DNA of 64,000 nt, taken from contig OZ019759.1 of assembly GCA_947034885.2 (NCBI GenBank), positions 16,556,501 through 16,620,500 of the forward strand, read 5' to 3'. The DNA is from Thuidium tamariscinum (lineage: Eukaryota; Streptophyta; Bryopsida; Hypnales; Thuidiaceae). A model generated the notes under the pieces. That model made no database searches, was not told the origin of the DNA, and saw only the letters and a program-made list of their open reading frames with translations. Below are positions 11,459-23,789 of the stretch, piece after piece. Each line of letters begins with the position of its first letter. Position 1 is the first letter of the stretch. A program made the position numbers and the translations under genes.

Positions 11459-14000
11459 ATGCACCAACGTTATCAAACTTCATGTGATGGCGTGATGCAG
11501 AATAATGAGGAATCTCATCCATTGGAGACGCCTCCAAAATCCACCGAATCTGGAATGAGGGATGTGGGGCAAGGCTTGGAGGTTGTGTCTAAAATGGACA
11601 TGGAGGATGAGCCAAAGGAGATGGTTGTGAGACTTGAGTATGGTTTAATGATATCAAGCACTCAAACAAGGTGGACACCATTTCTCTCATTTCAAGTTAC
11701 TTTGAAGATGTTACCTTCTGAGCACTCTTGCATGAAAATTCCCTTGTGTAGGTTGGTTCCCATGCCCATGGTCCGCCCTACACTTACATGTGATCTAACA
11801 CTTTTAGAGAACAAATTTGTCAACGGATACGAAGATGGAGTGCGGATTTTCTATGTTTCTATTGCAGATGAGGAAGATAGTACCTTGGATTTTTCCATTG
11901 CCGAGAAGGAGGCTTGGGGGCCCATTTGGAATGATGTGAATGACAAATTCACCTTACAGCTCAAGAGCAACTCCGCCCTGGCTCATTTAGCGGACTCCAA
12001 GTTTTTCATCTGTGACAGAAACCACAAACGAATAGCTTGGATAAACCACATAAATCAGCTTCATTCACTTGAGAGGGATTGGCACATATGTGTGGATTCT
12101 ATTGTATTGGACACGAGGCAGAGAATCGGAGTGGCTATGCAGGCAATGCACAATATTAACAAGTGAATTTTGCATTTTCCTTCATTCAAATTGCTTAGTT
12201 TAATATTGCTTTTATAAGTATTTGACATAATTTCTTGTCTACCATTGTTGAAGGAATACGGAAAACTCGCACGTCGAGACGAACTTGGTGCACACACTCT
12301 AAAGGGTGCAAAAGTATGGTGTCATGGACCTTGACAAATTCAGGGAGCTTTTGAGTCCAAAGGACGTGAACGCTTGCCAACTGTCTATACGAAAGGCTTG
12401 GTACAAGATGACTCTTGAGGTCTTCATGTCATTCATTTTTAAGGTATCCAAATGATTTTCCTTTATCTTGGATGCATCTTTTATCTTCATCATGTGAATT
12501 TTTAGTCTCTTTAAATTTGAGTCTTCCTCTCACATGGTTTTTTTCAGTGGGCAGCAAGATATTGCAAATGCTGCAGACGTAGTAGTGCGGAAATACTATG
12601 AAGATACTCCGGAGGAGAAGGTGAAGAAGGAGGGAGTTGTAGATGCAATGCGTGCCTCAATTAAGGATTCCACCAAGAAGCTCTACAAGAAATTGTCAAA
12701 AATTGTAGTTGTGGCAAACCCTGCCCTTGGATCGGATTGGTTGCTTGAAGTGAGTTTTATCATCATGTTCTTTTTCCTCCTTGGATGGTTCAATGGAATT
12801 GTGTAATTTCTAATTTCTAAGTTGCTTTTGCCACTTAGATTGAGAGGCATTGGAGCCTTTTTCTTGCACCTGAGCTCACACTTGAGAAGCTTCAACTAAT
12901 CGCCACAGCCAATGTTAGTCCCAAGTTCAAGGTCAGATGGCTGAAGTAGATCAATGCATTGGGACCGTCAAGGGAGGCTCGAAAATTTCCTCCTCGTCCT
13001 GTGAATGAGGAAAAATTGCAACTCTTTCTTACAAAGGCTTGTTGGTATGCTTGGGTATGTAAAATTATTCAATTTGGCATTTGTGAATTCCTTTTGCATA
13101 CAATGTCATGTTCAACCATGTCATATATTTTTAAACTTTGCCACTTCTAGATTGATATAATATCCTTATGGTATACCTACATATATGCAATTGTAGAATT
13201 CTTCAAACGAGTTGCTCAAGTCTATTCTAAGCTCAGATAGTATTCCAATCAATATGGGGATCCCTACTAAGCCGCAGACTTTGGTTGAGTATTTGAAGGA
13301 GTGGCGTATGAAACTTTGGGATCATGCTTATATAGGTATCTTCAAGGGAGCCGATGCCTTCAAGAAATCGGACTCCTTCAAAGATTACAGAGGGAGTATA
13401 CTTGTAATGAGAAGGCTTATCTATAGGTGATTTTTTTAATTCATTGCAAACCAGTAGCTTCCTTGACACTTTGATCCTTGTTGGAGATCTTAGTCTTTAT
13501 TAGTATGCAAGCCTACTAGTTACAGAGTTTGGTGTTGTGGATCATCTACACCTATTGAATGCACTTGTTTTTTTGACCACATGGTTGACATCATTATTGG
13601 ATTTGGAATGTCTACCTATAGGTATTTCAAATTCGAGTTGTATCTCAAGAGGGCCATAGCAAAGGTGGATATGCCGCCATTATTGCTGACATGGTTGGAT
13701 CGAGGGTCAGCCGACTGCATGTTCTCTCCTACACAGCTCAAGAATTGAACAAGTTTGCATTTGCAAGCTTGTCCATGGTACCTCGAATGCAACTTTGAGA
13801 CCTTTCCATCTAAGGAGGAGGCTCTTTTTAATATGCTTAATGTAGCAGCCTCTGCAGCACCTAAGGTTGATGAATTCAAGCAGCTGGATGAAGAGGCCAG
13901 AGAGAAAGCCATGAAGAAATACGATGTCTTCGACCAGAGGAAGGGGGCAAGATTAGAGGAGGCAAAGAAGAAGAGTGTTGTACGCACAGTTTAGCAGAAA
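11459..14000 (+). pseudogene. Methyltransferase-like gene copy 1, 5' half (six exons)
   Basis: Exons read from coding potential and GT-AG borders: about 11459-12162, 12252-12443, 12548-12749, 12839-13054, 13197-13426 and 13622-13994. Three junctions join codons cleanly (WLLE to IERHW, YAW to NSSNE, IYR to YFKFE). The product begins with an unrecognised region rich in acidic and hydrophobic blocks (GYEDGVRIFYVSIADEEDS), continues through KYYEDTPEEKVKKEGVVDAM and VEYLKEWRMKLWDHAYIG, and ends in a charged Lys/Glu-rich linker. No known domain is recognised in this half. Damage: apparent one-base frame changes near 12300 and 12560 and in-frame stops in exon 4 (after RWLK) and exon 6 (after QLKN). 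The gene continues at 21.9 kb beyond an inserted LTR element. Upstream lies the palindrome array. Confidence 0.5.
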
Positions 14001-15596
14001 GCACCTTTATCACACCCAAACGTGATAACATGACATGGAATATCGTCCCAAGAGACTCCAGATGTTACTATTAATTGCGATTTCTGGTTTATAGGTTTCT
14101 CACTCCAAAAACCCCCAAGTTATTACTTTCTTATAGAACACAACTTTGTATCCGGATTCCATTTGGGATTCGTTACTTTCTGGATCCCTTCCTTCCGTTC
14201 TGGATCACACCTCTATCCGGATCCGTCTCTCAACTCTTTCAGGAGTCTCTTTCCGGATCCGAATTATACCTTTCTCTAGATTTGTCTCAATCTAGATTCC
14301 GATTCAGTCACTCAATTATCGGTTTTAGATGCCCCTGTTTTATCCTTAGAGGGTTGTCGTAGCACAGGAAAGCACAATTCCTTCTCTAAGGCGTTCGAAT
14401 GTACTAAATTAGCCTTAAAGTGACTCGTGTATCGTTCCCAAAGGATTTGGTCGAAAGTTGACGAAAGACCGGAACACGTTAGTGGTTACCACAACAAAAC
14501 CCAAGCAAAAGACCAATCCGGTCCGGGTCTCAAAGGTTCCTAAGATTGCCTTAGGCCTGATTACCAGATCAATCCTTTGTATTTCAAGACTTGTACATCT
14601 GTTTATACCAATATATGTATCGCCTTCATACTTATCCTTACTAGATATGGGGCTAAAGACCGGACACTAGGAGTTGTTCCAGTCCCTAGATTAGTAACCA
14701 AATGTAAGTTTTACCTTGATAACAAGAGGGATCTGCTTGTTTGGGCGTTTAGGAAGGAAGCTTACTCCTACCCTTCAAGTTTTAAAGTGTCAGAAGTTCC
14801 ACTTGCAAGGAAAAAGAAACTATTACTACAACCAGATCGGAATACCTCACAACTGGACCGGGACTAATCCTGCCCAGCAGGTCACGCAAGCACTCCTGTC
14901 TAATCCTAACAAAGACTACAACGACAGATTACCCAGTTAGTCTAAGTCCTGGTAGAACAAGGGTGGTAGCTTATGCAAGAGAGTTGAATTTCCTCACTAG
15001 TCCTTCTTTCTTCTACAGAGATCGGATCACCATTCAGTTGGCATTTGGCCGGGTACTTCCCGATCTCAAACCTAGACTCTACAAGTGTCTATCCCTATCG
15101 AGTACTCCCTAGACCTGTTCTAGAAAACACTGTGAGATCTTGCACAAATTCCCTATCAAAACCGAATTCACTTTAAGTCCAGAGACTGGATAAATTGAAC
15201 ATCCGGGCACACACTTATCCACACAAGGTTGCAATCCTAACCATCACCATAAGACTTAGACAAGGTCCCATGCACATAGTCCACTCCAGAGTGAATCAGA
15301 AAGGCTCTGACTTGTATTTGCAACACAAAAACTTGTGAAAGTAAGATAACATAATGCGCGCCCGGATTCAATTACAAACCGGGTTTAAATACTAAACTAC
15401 AAGGAAACCTAAAAGCGCAAATGGAATCAACACCAGCCGCCAAGAATGCCACGTAACATTCCTCTACCACTTGGTCGGGTTGACTTCCACAAAACTACAA
15501 AAATACCAACAAAATAGGATCCCAGATCCTACATATCTGGATCCGGTCTAAGTTCAAAAATTCCTAACCTAAATATATCCTGCCTTAGCCGCCTTT

Positions 15597-17710
15597 CTAT
15601 CTATCTGGCGTTAATACTCCCCTATTTTCTCGCTCGTTTGACCGGCGATGCACCCTTCCGAGTTGGCTGTTTCTTCGGGGACTGGTACATCTTGACAGGT
15701 TTGGGTTTCGGCTTGGTCTTACCCCGCGCCTTGGCCTTGGTCTTCTTGGTCTCCGCCAGTGCTTGGTTTGCATCCGAGTACTAGTCCGACTCATCACCGG
15801 AGTCGGTCTCCCCCTCCGAGTCCTCATCTTCTTCTTCTGACTCCTCTTCTTCTTCAACCAGGGCCTTCCGCTTCACCGTGGGTGTCTCCGTGGTCCTCTT
15901 CTTGAATCCGGTGATGGGCGGATGGTGCACTGTCTTGCTCTATGGGGTCTGCTCTCCCACTCTCTCGGCAATCCGGGCTGGTCCTTTGCTTGGTGACCCG
16001 GATCCAGATCCGGTCTTCAATATGGAGCGGACCTGCACCGTTGCCTTTGCTTCCCCTCCGGTCTTCGGTTGTGTGATGACCGTGGGTGATGACTTGCTTG
16101 GAGAATCGTCCAGCAAGTTGATGAACTTGGTCTTCTCCCTTGGCGGTGTCGTTCCCCGGATAATCTCCTACAACACGATCGGCTCAGGTTCCGGCTCCCT
16201 GGTCTTCTCAGGTTCAAAAACCCTGGGCTCTTCAACCCGGGTCTATGGGACAAGTTCCTTCGCCATGGCTTCAGACCTGATCTCCTCTGCCTTTGCCGGT
16301 TCGGACGTGCCGGCCTCTACCTCAACTGCCGCTGGTGGTGGTTGCTCCCTCGGCTGCTCCTCCTCCATCTTCTGCTCTTCCGGTCTTGAGACCGGTACAG
16401 AGCTAGCCTGGACCTCCGTGACCACTGCTCGCCACTTCTCCAGCGCTACCTCCATCTTCTTGTTGTAGGCCACCAGAGCTGTGAGCATCTGGGGACCTAC
16501 CATCTTGCCTGCCTCCAACACCTTCTTGTCGAACAGCATGGCCTTGTTAACGACCTCGCCTGGATGTGTGATGAACTCCCGGATTTCTCCGAGAGTGTTC
16601 CGGGCCTTCGTGGAGAGGCGTCTCTCTTCGTCCAACTCCTCCTGGGCGTGATGGAGATCCCTCCTCAGGGCTGAGACTTGGTTTGTCAGCCGGAGCACTT
16701 CCTCTCTGTCCCCGCTCTCATGTGCCTCCTGAATCAATTCTCCCAACACCTCCATGATCTTGGAGGGTGGGATAGAGCCTAGGGCTCGGCTTATGCCCTG
16801 CAACAACCCCTTCTCTTCTAGGTGGTGTCTTCTAAAGTCATCTAGGTCTCGCAAGATCCTTAGCAAGGGGTCTTGTTCCCAGACCAAATCTAATCTCTGG
16901 GCTTCTCTTACTACCACGGGGGTTTCTAGAGGCGGATTCTCTCCTCCTACCTCTGGGTCTTCCTTTCCCTCCTGTGTGCCCTCTTGCTGCTCCTCTTGAC
17001 TCTCCTCCTCGGAGTCCTCCTCATCCTGGTCGTTCTCAGCTTCCGGGTTCGCAATTTTGTATTCTATCATTGCTACCCCTACCTCGTAAGCTTCCCTCTC
17101 TTTTTCTCTCAAGAGGTCTAACGAATGATACAAATGAAACAGGAATGGTGAAATGGGAGAGGGTTTAGACTTCCCAATTCCCTTCACCATTCGGTCCATC
17201 CGGTCCCTCATGACTAACCCCCAATCTATCTTTCGGTCTTCCGACAGCGCACCAAAAATGGTATTTGCTACGGTGACCGTAATCCTACTAGGCCTATTCG
17301 GGTTCAAGATGGCCATCATGAACCGCAGCAGCCTCTTATGTCTAGCGGACACACACTCGGCTACCGTGAAGCCATCCTTTGGGTTGGTGGGCCTGCGGAA
17401 CTTACCGTAGTGGAATTTATCTGTCCGGGTGCCCGTCGCATCTCCTCCTTGCTCAAAGGCATACACCTTGCGCCACATAGCCGCACTCCACTCCCTTGGC
17501 AACGCCCAGACCGTCCCCTTCCACTCGTTGGTCTAATTGTCCAGCAGCTCCTCCACCATTGCCTCATCCTTCAGGTTCCAGGGATGAGCCATAAACCCCT
17601 CGCAGCCCATCTGCCTGAGGTCTTCCTCCAACTCCCGCTTGTCTTGTGCATCAGTTGGTACAACCGGATTGACATTCCGGAAGGCTAGAATTAGCCCTTC
17701 CTACACCTCT
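15597..17710 (-). pseudogene. Gag-like/accessory ORF block 1 of the LTR fossil
   Basis: Minus-strand coding block. It contains the segment KDGFTVAECVSARHKRLLRF followed by VANTIFGAL, then a long Glu-rich and coiled-coil-like region (EELDEERRLSTKARNTLGEI) and a Pro/Glu-rich tail; a basic Arg/Lys-rich stretch follows near 15.6-15.86 kb. The first segment is shared with block 2, so the two are paralogues. Such coiled-coil proteins without enzymatic motifs fit a Gag or additional ORF of plant gypsy elements, but I do not recognise the family. Part of a broken fossil. Confidence 0.5.
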
Positions 17711-18322
17711 CCTGCCATCGCTCACTTCACGCCTACAAAATCTAGGCGCGGTCCAACTTGACTGAACCTCCCGCGCTCAAGAACCTCTCAACTAGCATAG
17801 TACTAATCGCTCAACTATGCGCTAGACCGGATTGACAGCTTCCCTATCCCTTCTCTCTGTCTGTAGACCGAATACTCTCTCTCCTGCCGGAAGACCCTTT
17901 CTCGAATTGCGTGCAAGAAAGTGGCAGGACCTGGCCCTGCTCTCCTGGTCCTATACTTTCCCCCCAGCATTAATTACTGACCGTTAGGTTTAAACTAGTC
18001 TAGTCACGTGGGAGAGTTCCCGACAATCTCTAGGCTCGGTAGCCACTCATTGCCTATCCGGTCTCGGTCGCTAGGTGGGCTGAATCCGGGTTTTCTTACG
18101 CTGTTCCTTAGCGTAGTTTCCGGTTTTCGGTCTGTAGTTTTCCGGTTTCCGGTCTTGGTCCTAATTGTGCGTCAAACTAAGAAAACAACAAAAAAAATGG
18201 GGATTGAATAGATCCCTCTTTCCCGTATTTTGCTTAAGAACCTACTTAGATGAATTCTAGGTTGCCACAGGGGTCCTCTCTTGATCTTTAGAAGGGTAGG
18301 GACTTACCACTCATAAACCTCA

Positions 18323-18658
18323 CACTCTCTCCTCTCAAACAGAATAAACAAAACACACAAAGACACTCAAATATATCTGATATTGCAGTAGGGTAGATCT
18401 GGATCCTCACAACTTTCCAGATGGATCTTTGCCGATCTAATTAGCAGGTCACTCATGACTATGTTTACTTACCCTTACTACAACGATAGACACTCTCTCC
18501 TCTCAAACAGAATAAACAAAACACACAAAGACACTCAAATATATCTGATATTGCAGTAGGGTAGATTTGGATCCTCACAACTTTCCGGATGGATCTTTGC
18601 CGATCCGGTTAGCAGGTCACTCAAGACTACGTTCACTTACCCTCACTACAACGATAGA
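18323..18658. repeat. Tandem duplication, 2 x 168 bp, inside the LTR fossil
   Basis: 18323-18490 and 18491-18658 are near-identical direct copies, both starting CACTCTCTCCTCTCAAAC and ending ACAACGATAGA, differing at roughly a dozen positions. They lie in the noncoding part between the two gag-like blocks. Confidence 0.9.
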
Positions 18659-19326
18659 TCCAAAGACACCTATGTTCCAAAAGGATGTACTTTTCTAGTT
18701 CCATGGATCGGCTTAATGGTTGGCAGATCTTTTGGTGGACGGAAACTTTCCTCTGGCGGCTGCTTAACTCCATACAGATCCACCCATGTGGTTCTGGAAC
18801 CTCCTCCACGCCACTCCTGGGCTCACACCGAATTGCCATTCCGGTAGTTTAAAGGCTCCCCACACAAACTCACGATTTCAGACCCGAATTCTAGTAAGCT
18901 AGTCACTCAATTCAAACCTCAGTTGTCTAAGCATCCGGATTCCTCCTCACTCGTCCTTTCCACCTCTCAACACTCCAAGCAAACACACCAAGAGAGACTA
19001 AACGCAAAGTCAAAGCTGGAATGTCCACCTGACGGCTTAGATTAGAGAAAAAAATGAATGTACAATTGAATATGTGCTAGGAGGGAATGCCAGGCCAACT
19101 AACTTGCCGTCCCCTTAAAACCCAAATCAAAACAAAAGCCAAAGCCTAAAAACAGAAAATGGAATGCCAATAAGGTAGAAGAAAATCCAAACTATCAATC
19201 AGAGCCCAACCAGAATATCCGGAAAGGTCCTGGTCAATTGTTCCTAAAGTTCTAGATCGGGACCCACATGCGGGAAATCTGTTCCAGAAACATCCGTCCA
19301 AAAAGTAAAAATCTAACTACACTACT

Positions 19327-21458
19327 CTACTTGTGCACCCTCTTCGACAAAGTGGCCGCGGATGGTACTGAGAGCCTCCGAGCTGCTGTCTTGGCGAGTG
19401 GGGTGTTCTTTGTGGCGGATTGGGTTTGCCTCTTAATCACCGGTCTGGGCGGAGCGGGCGAAGTCCCGCTCTCCTCCTCCTCCGATGTCTCGCCTGAGTC
19501 AGCCTTGGTTTCTTCTGACTCCTTGATTCCTCCCTTGAATCCGCTCTGCTCTCCACCTTCCTTGCGGATGATTGGGGCCTGCTCCTTTTCTTTGTCGGAA
19601 TCGTCTAAGTTGTGGATGACCAGGGTGTTGTGAGGGACCGTAACAGTTTCCATCATATGAGCGAACCGTTCCAGATGCTCCTTGGCCGGATTCTAGAGTG
19701 CCTTCATCCACATCTCTAGATCGATCTAGGGCGTTGCTTTTGCTGTGGGCGGATCGGCCTACGTTGCTGACAGACCGGCTGCATTTGGATCCGGTCCGAG
19801 ATCAGCGATGTTCTTCATCATCGACGTGTCTCCCAACAGCCTCCTATCCATTGACATCCGTGCCTGTGCGTTGGAACTCAATCCGGTGTAAACCTGCACA
19901 TTGAGCAAATTCGAAAGGCCTTCGCTCATTTCCGGATTTAGGGACCCTACCAAGGTCTTCATCTCCTTCAACACCTCCATCTTGGCCTAGTAGTCCACCA
20001 GAATGGTGAGGAGCTTAGTTCCCATGATGTGCCCCTCCCTGACCAAGCGGGCGGTAAAGAGTTGAGCTCTTAAAACCGCATCCGCCGGTTGAGCCACTAG
20101 TCCCTACAGGATGTGGACCAGCGTGGTGGCCTCACTGACATTTCCGTTGGCGATGCTAAGGTTGCTCTCCAACCACTGTATTTGGTTTTGGAGTCCATCC
20201 CGTTCCGCCTCGACCTTCTTCCAATTCGCTTCGACTGCGTGGATCTGTTCTTCTTTTTTCCGAATCCATTCCTCATGGACCCGGAATTCTTGCTCCCACT
20301 TTCGGATCTCCTCATCCTTCTTCCGCAACACTTCCTGAGTCAAGAGGTGGTCCAGATCCTCCAATATTGCTTCCGGTTTGATTCCGCCCAACTTCACGAA
20401 GATTTGTTGGAGCAACCCTTCGAGATTCCGGAAGTCCGTGAACGCCAGGATTGTGTGCCTGGTGATGACATTGAGTGGTCCACCTTCTTTGGCCTCTCTT
20501 GGGATGGTCCGACTCGATCCTTCGCCGGAACTCCCCTCTTATCCGGGGTGGTCACCTTCAGCCGTTTCGGTTTCTTATCTGGAATGCTTGCAGGCTTTTG
20601 CTCCCAGTGTTCCTCCTCCATCGGATCTTCATCTGTCCCTTCTTGGTCTTTCTCCAATTCTGCCGTGAGATCGTACTTCAAGATCTGAAGTCCGGTCTCA
20701 TACACGAGCTGTTCGACGGCGTTCAGTACATCCTTCTAGTGGTACAGATGGAACAAGTACGTACTAATTGTATTGTACTTTGCTCTCTGAGCATGGTCGG
20801 CTAGTTTAGAAACTGTCTGGGAGATGACCAAGCTCCAGTTGACAATCCGCTTCTTGAAGCACCCAAAAATGGTGTTCGCCATCATAACGGTCACCCGTGT
20901 AGGCTTTTTTGGATAGAGGATGGGAATCAAGAATTCCAGCATCCTCTTGTGCCGGTCGTTCTCGCAATCCGTAACGGAGAATCCGTCCTTCGGATGAGGC
21001 GGATTCCGGAACTTCTCGGTGCCAAACTTATCATTCCGGGTGGCCATCCCTAATCTAGTTTTCTCAAAACTGTAAACTTCCGCCCACACCTCTGCGAACC
21101 AAGTGGTTGGCCTCCCTCTCATTGTCAACTGGTATTGATTCGGAACTCCCGTGAGGAGTTCCTGAATCATCTCCTCACTCTTCACACTCCAAAGGCGCTC
21201 GATCAGACCCTCGCACCCTAAAAACACGAGATCATCCTCTAATTCCTTCTGATGCTGTGAATTAGAAGGAATGATCAACGTGATGATTTTGGCAGTCATT
21301 GCCATCTTTTTCAGATTGGAGGAACTAGCCATCTCTCCGTCCAACTCTCTATCCGTTGGTGCAGTCAGCATCGACCTTAAACTATACCCGGAAACAATCT
21401 TTACTCTCACCACTCTTTCATTCACTATACAACGCGCTTTAGCAACTATACATAGCAC
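19327..21458 (-). pseudogene. Gag-like/accessory ORF block 2 of the LTR fossil
   Basis: Minus-strand block directly inside the right LTR-like end. It carries KDGFSVTDCENDRHKRMLEF and MANTIFGCF, closely parallel to block 1, and downstream coiled-coil-like and charged segments (EWIRKKEEQIHAVEANWKK). No enzyme motif. Same interpretation as block 1: a Gag or accessory ORF of unknown family in a broken element. Confidence 0.5.
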
Positions 21459-21898
21459 ACAAAACTTTGCAAAGTGGAAGTGGGAAATGAGGTGAGGCGG
21501 AGGGGTATTTATACCAATTGATATCCGCCGTTCCTAGACTCCAACTGAAAGTTGCAACGTTCCCGGAACGTTACGCTAGTTTCCGTAGGTCGACGGCGTA
21601 GACCAGTAGGTGCCGTCCATCCGAAAATCATTCGGGTCCGATCCGGATTGTAACCGATCCGTCCAAGATCCGTTTTGTTCACTGTGAAGGTCCGTTCCAG
21701 ACACTGAGAGAATCCGATCCAGAAGTTCATGAATCCGATCCGGAAACTCCTGAGTCATTCCAGTTGGATGAGCCTTTAGGCTATAAAAGACTCTAAATGT
21801 CTTTTATTCCTACATTTAATCCTAAATTTTTTGAAATTTTGAACTAATCTACTAACTATATTCCTATTTTATTCCCTTGATATTTTTGGACTGTGACA

Positions 21899-23785
21899 AA
21901 GAGCGAAGAGAGCAAGAAGAAGAAGATGAAGGCCAAAGCTTTGAAGGAAAAGGAAAAGGCAACCAAGAAAGGTGTGAAGAGGAAAGCGAAGACACCGATG
22001 CAAGAGCCAGCCACTAGTACAGCCAACCATAAAGAAGGATCATATAGGTTTTCGCTCATGCAGGAGCACTTGATGCATGGACTAGCACCAACACTGCAAA
22101 CCTTAGATCCTGTACCAGACACGAATGAGTGCATATTGAACTTGTCACTTGCCATTCTTTCCAAGGTTGTGGAGGCCTACAACGACGTCGTTACTTTCCT
22201 TAATTCAGTAAATACTCTAGCTAGTCAGATTCAAATTACTTGATCTAACTATTTGTATTCAACTTCTACCTTACAATGTTTCATTTTAAGTTTTGTTAAC
22301 ATAGGGTGTGTGCTTATCTTCTAGCTAGGGTATTTTAATAGTGATTTGCATTTTACTATCCTTTGTGATCTTATATTATGTCTTTTGGCTTATGTATTGC
22401 AGCATTGCAAGGACAAGGAACGGTACTTTGACGGCGTTTTAAGTACCCAGTATGCAGTGGACTTGATCTTTGCAGATGTTCCTGAAGGCCTCCATTTGCC
22501 TACTATTTTGACTCTTCCTAGACCGATTCCATTGTGGAATCAATTCCACTATAAGTGGCTCATCCCCATTTTTGATTTTGCTGACGAGTATCTCCATGAC
22601 TTTGGAGGCCTTATAGTGATGTATCCAACCCTATCACAGGCCCACCTCAGTCACCTCCTTGGATGTTGCGAAACATACAAGTTTAAGATATTGAATACTT
22701 GGTTGGACACAAACCATTTCCATCTGACATCGCCTTATGACCCTACCAAGACGGTAATGATCTATCTAGTTCTTTTGAATTCATTTTTCATTGGTCTTAA
22801 TTTTCTAGACTCCAACCTTCAATTTTATTCTCTTGTGATTGCAAACTATGCGTTTTGCCATTTCACTTGTCGTTTGTAGAATTGGACTGAAGACAGAGGC
22901 TGATTACCCATTTGAGTTTGTCCCATCTCATGAGGCAATGGGTGTCAATGTTGCACGCAATGACATTCTCCAAAACTTTTGTAACAAGGAGGATGTCACC
23001 TTGAATGGGGACAAACCTTGGCATGTTCCTCGTGAAAAGGCCCGCCAATTTATACAAATGCTTGTTGAAGCTTGTTCAAAACCAAGGGACATTGTAGTGG
23101 ACTGCACAGCCTCTACATGTGATATTGAATTATAGTGTTGCTTGTTTCTATTGACTTATATGAAGACCTATTGATCTTGGCTTCATCAACTCACATGTGT
23201 TCTTTGTATCAACAAGTGCTTGCATTCAAGCCTGCCGTGCTTCAAGTTGTCATATTTTGGCATTCGAGAAGGACAAGGCCATTTTCAATGCAGTCATTGG
23301 CCCCGTGTTGCGTCAAGCATTTGTAGAGACTTCGAATTTGCCACCTACTATTTAAAAAACTGCTATTGAGGAGGAAGCTGTACCCGTATAAGTGATCATG
23401 AAGACGTTACGATTCAGTAAGTAAGTTTTTCCTATCTTTACTTATATTGCATCACCCACATTGACAATATTTGTTTGTATCTGACTATGTATTGTTGGAA
23501 TTGTATAGAAAAGCCCAAGAAGTGAGGCAAATACCGTTTTTCGCGAAGTGGGTTTTTTTTCCAAGCCTACCCAAGCCATTTAAGCTATCCGTGTATGCAG
23601 AGGCCATTTCCAAAGAGATGACCAAATCTAGCATTAGGCCACCTTCCAAAGGACGCCTAGTCGATCCCCGTGTTCTTGACTTTGTGTCAGATGAGGCTGT
23701 AGAGGGAAATTCAACCTCATTAGGTAGTGAGAGTAGTTCTACATCAGAGAGTGAAGGCACGTCTACTTCTGCCCACTCTATGTGA
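21899..23785 (+). pseudogene. Methyltransferase-like gene copy 1, 3' half: beta-class N4/N6 DNA methyltransferase motifs
   Basis: Continuation of the gene at 11.46 kb. In order: a Lys-rich linker (KSEESKKKKMKAKALKEKEK); exon about 22403-22753 with YAVDLIFADVPEG, matching the position of catalytic motif IV (usually D/N/S-P-P-Y/F, here D-V-P-E), then FADEYLHDFGGLIVMYP; exon from about 22880 with KPWHVPREKARQFIQMLVEA and PRDIVVDCTAST, which matches motif X plus the SAM-binding motif I (E-K-P...P-G-D-x-V-L-D-x-F-x-G-S-G); exon from about 23217 with ACIQACRASSCHILAFEKDK, the second half of the Rossmann fold; a last exon 23471-23785 with a Ser-rich tail. Catalytic motif before SAM motif is the beta-class order (Pfam N6_N4_Mtase type). 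The altered tetrapeptide and several frame breaks suggest this copy is inactive. Family recognition is by motif only. Confidence 0.5.
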
Positions 23786-23789
23786 TGAG

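Larger units (their letters stand above)
14030..21898 (-). mobile_element. LTR retrotransposon fossil (Ty3/gypsy-like, gag-type ORFs only) inserted in the methyltransferase-like gene
   Basis: Minus-strand element of about 7.9 kb. Its right end is LTR-like: on the minus strand it begins TGTCACAGTCC at 21898 and carries a TATAAATA box near 21505-21515. The same terminal sequence recurs at the right end of the LTR fragment near 28170. Inside are two related blocks of gag-like or accessory ORFs (15.6-17.7 kb and 19.3-21.5 kb), but no protease, reverse transcriptase or integrase, so it is a defective, LARD-like or composite copy. A matching LTR at the left end was not found. It is broken in several places. 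Composition rich in TCCGGA/CCGGT words matches the gypsy fossil at 48.9-53.1 kb. It is younger than the gene it splits; absolute age cannot be read. Confidence 0.6.

Noticed and set aside
11274-11495. 73-residue plus-strand frame ahead of methyltransferase-like exon 1
   Set aside because: Overlaps exon 1 in a different frame and shows no similarity to copy 2; more likely leader sequence.
15878-16468. 196-residue plus-strand frame
   Set aside because: Antisense shadow of the gag-like block on the minus strand; low-complexity Ser/Gly-rich product.
20113-20688. 191-residue plus-strand frame
   Set aside because: Antisense shadow of the second gag-like block.
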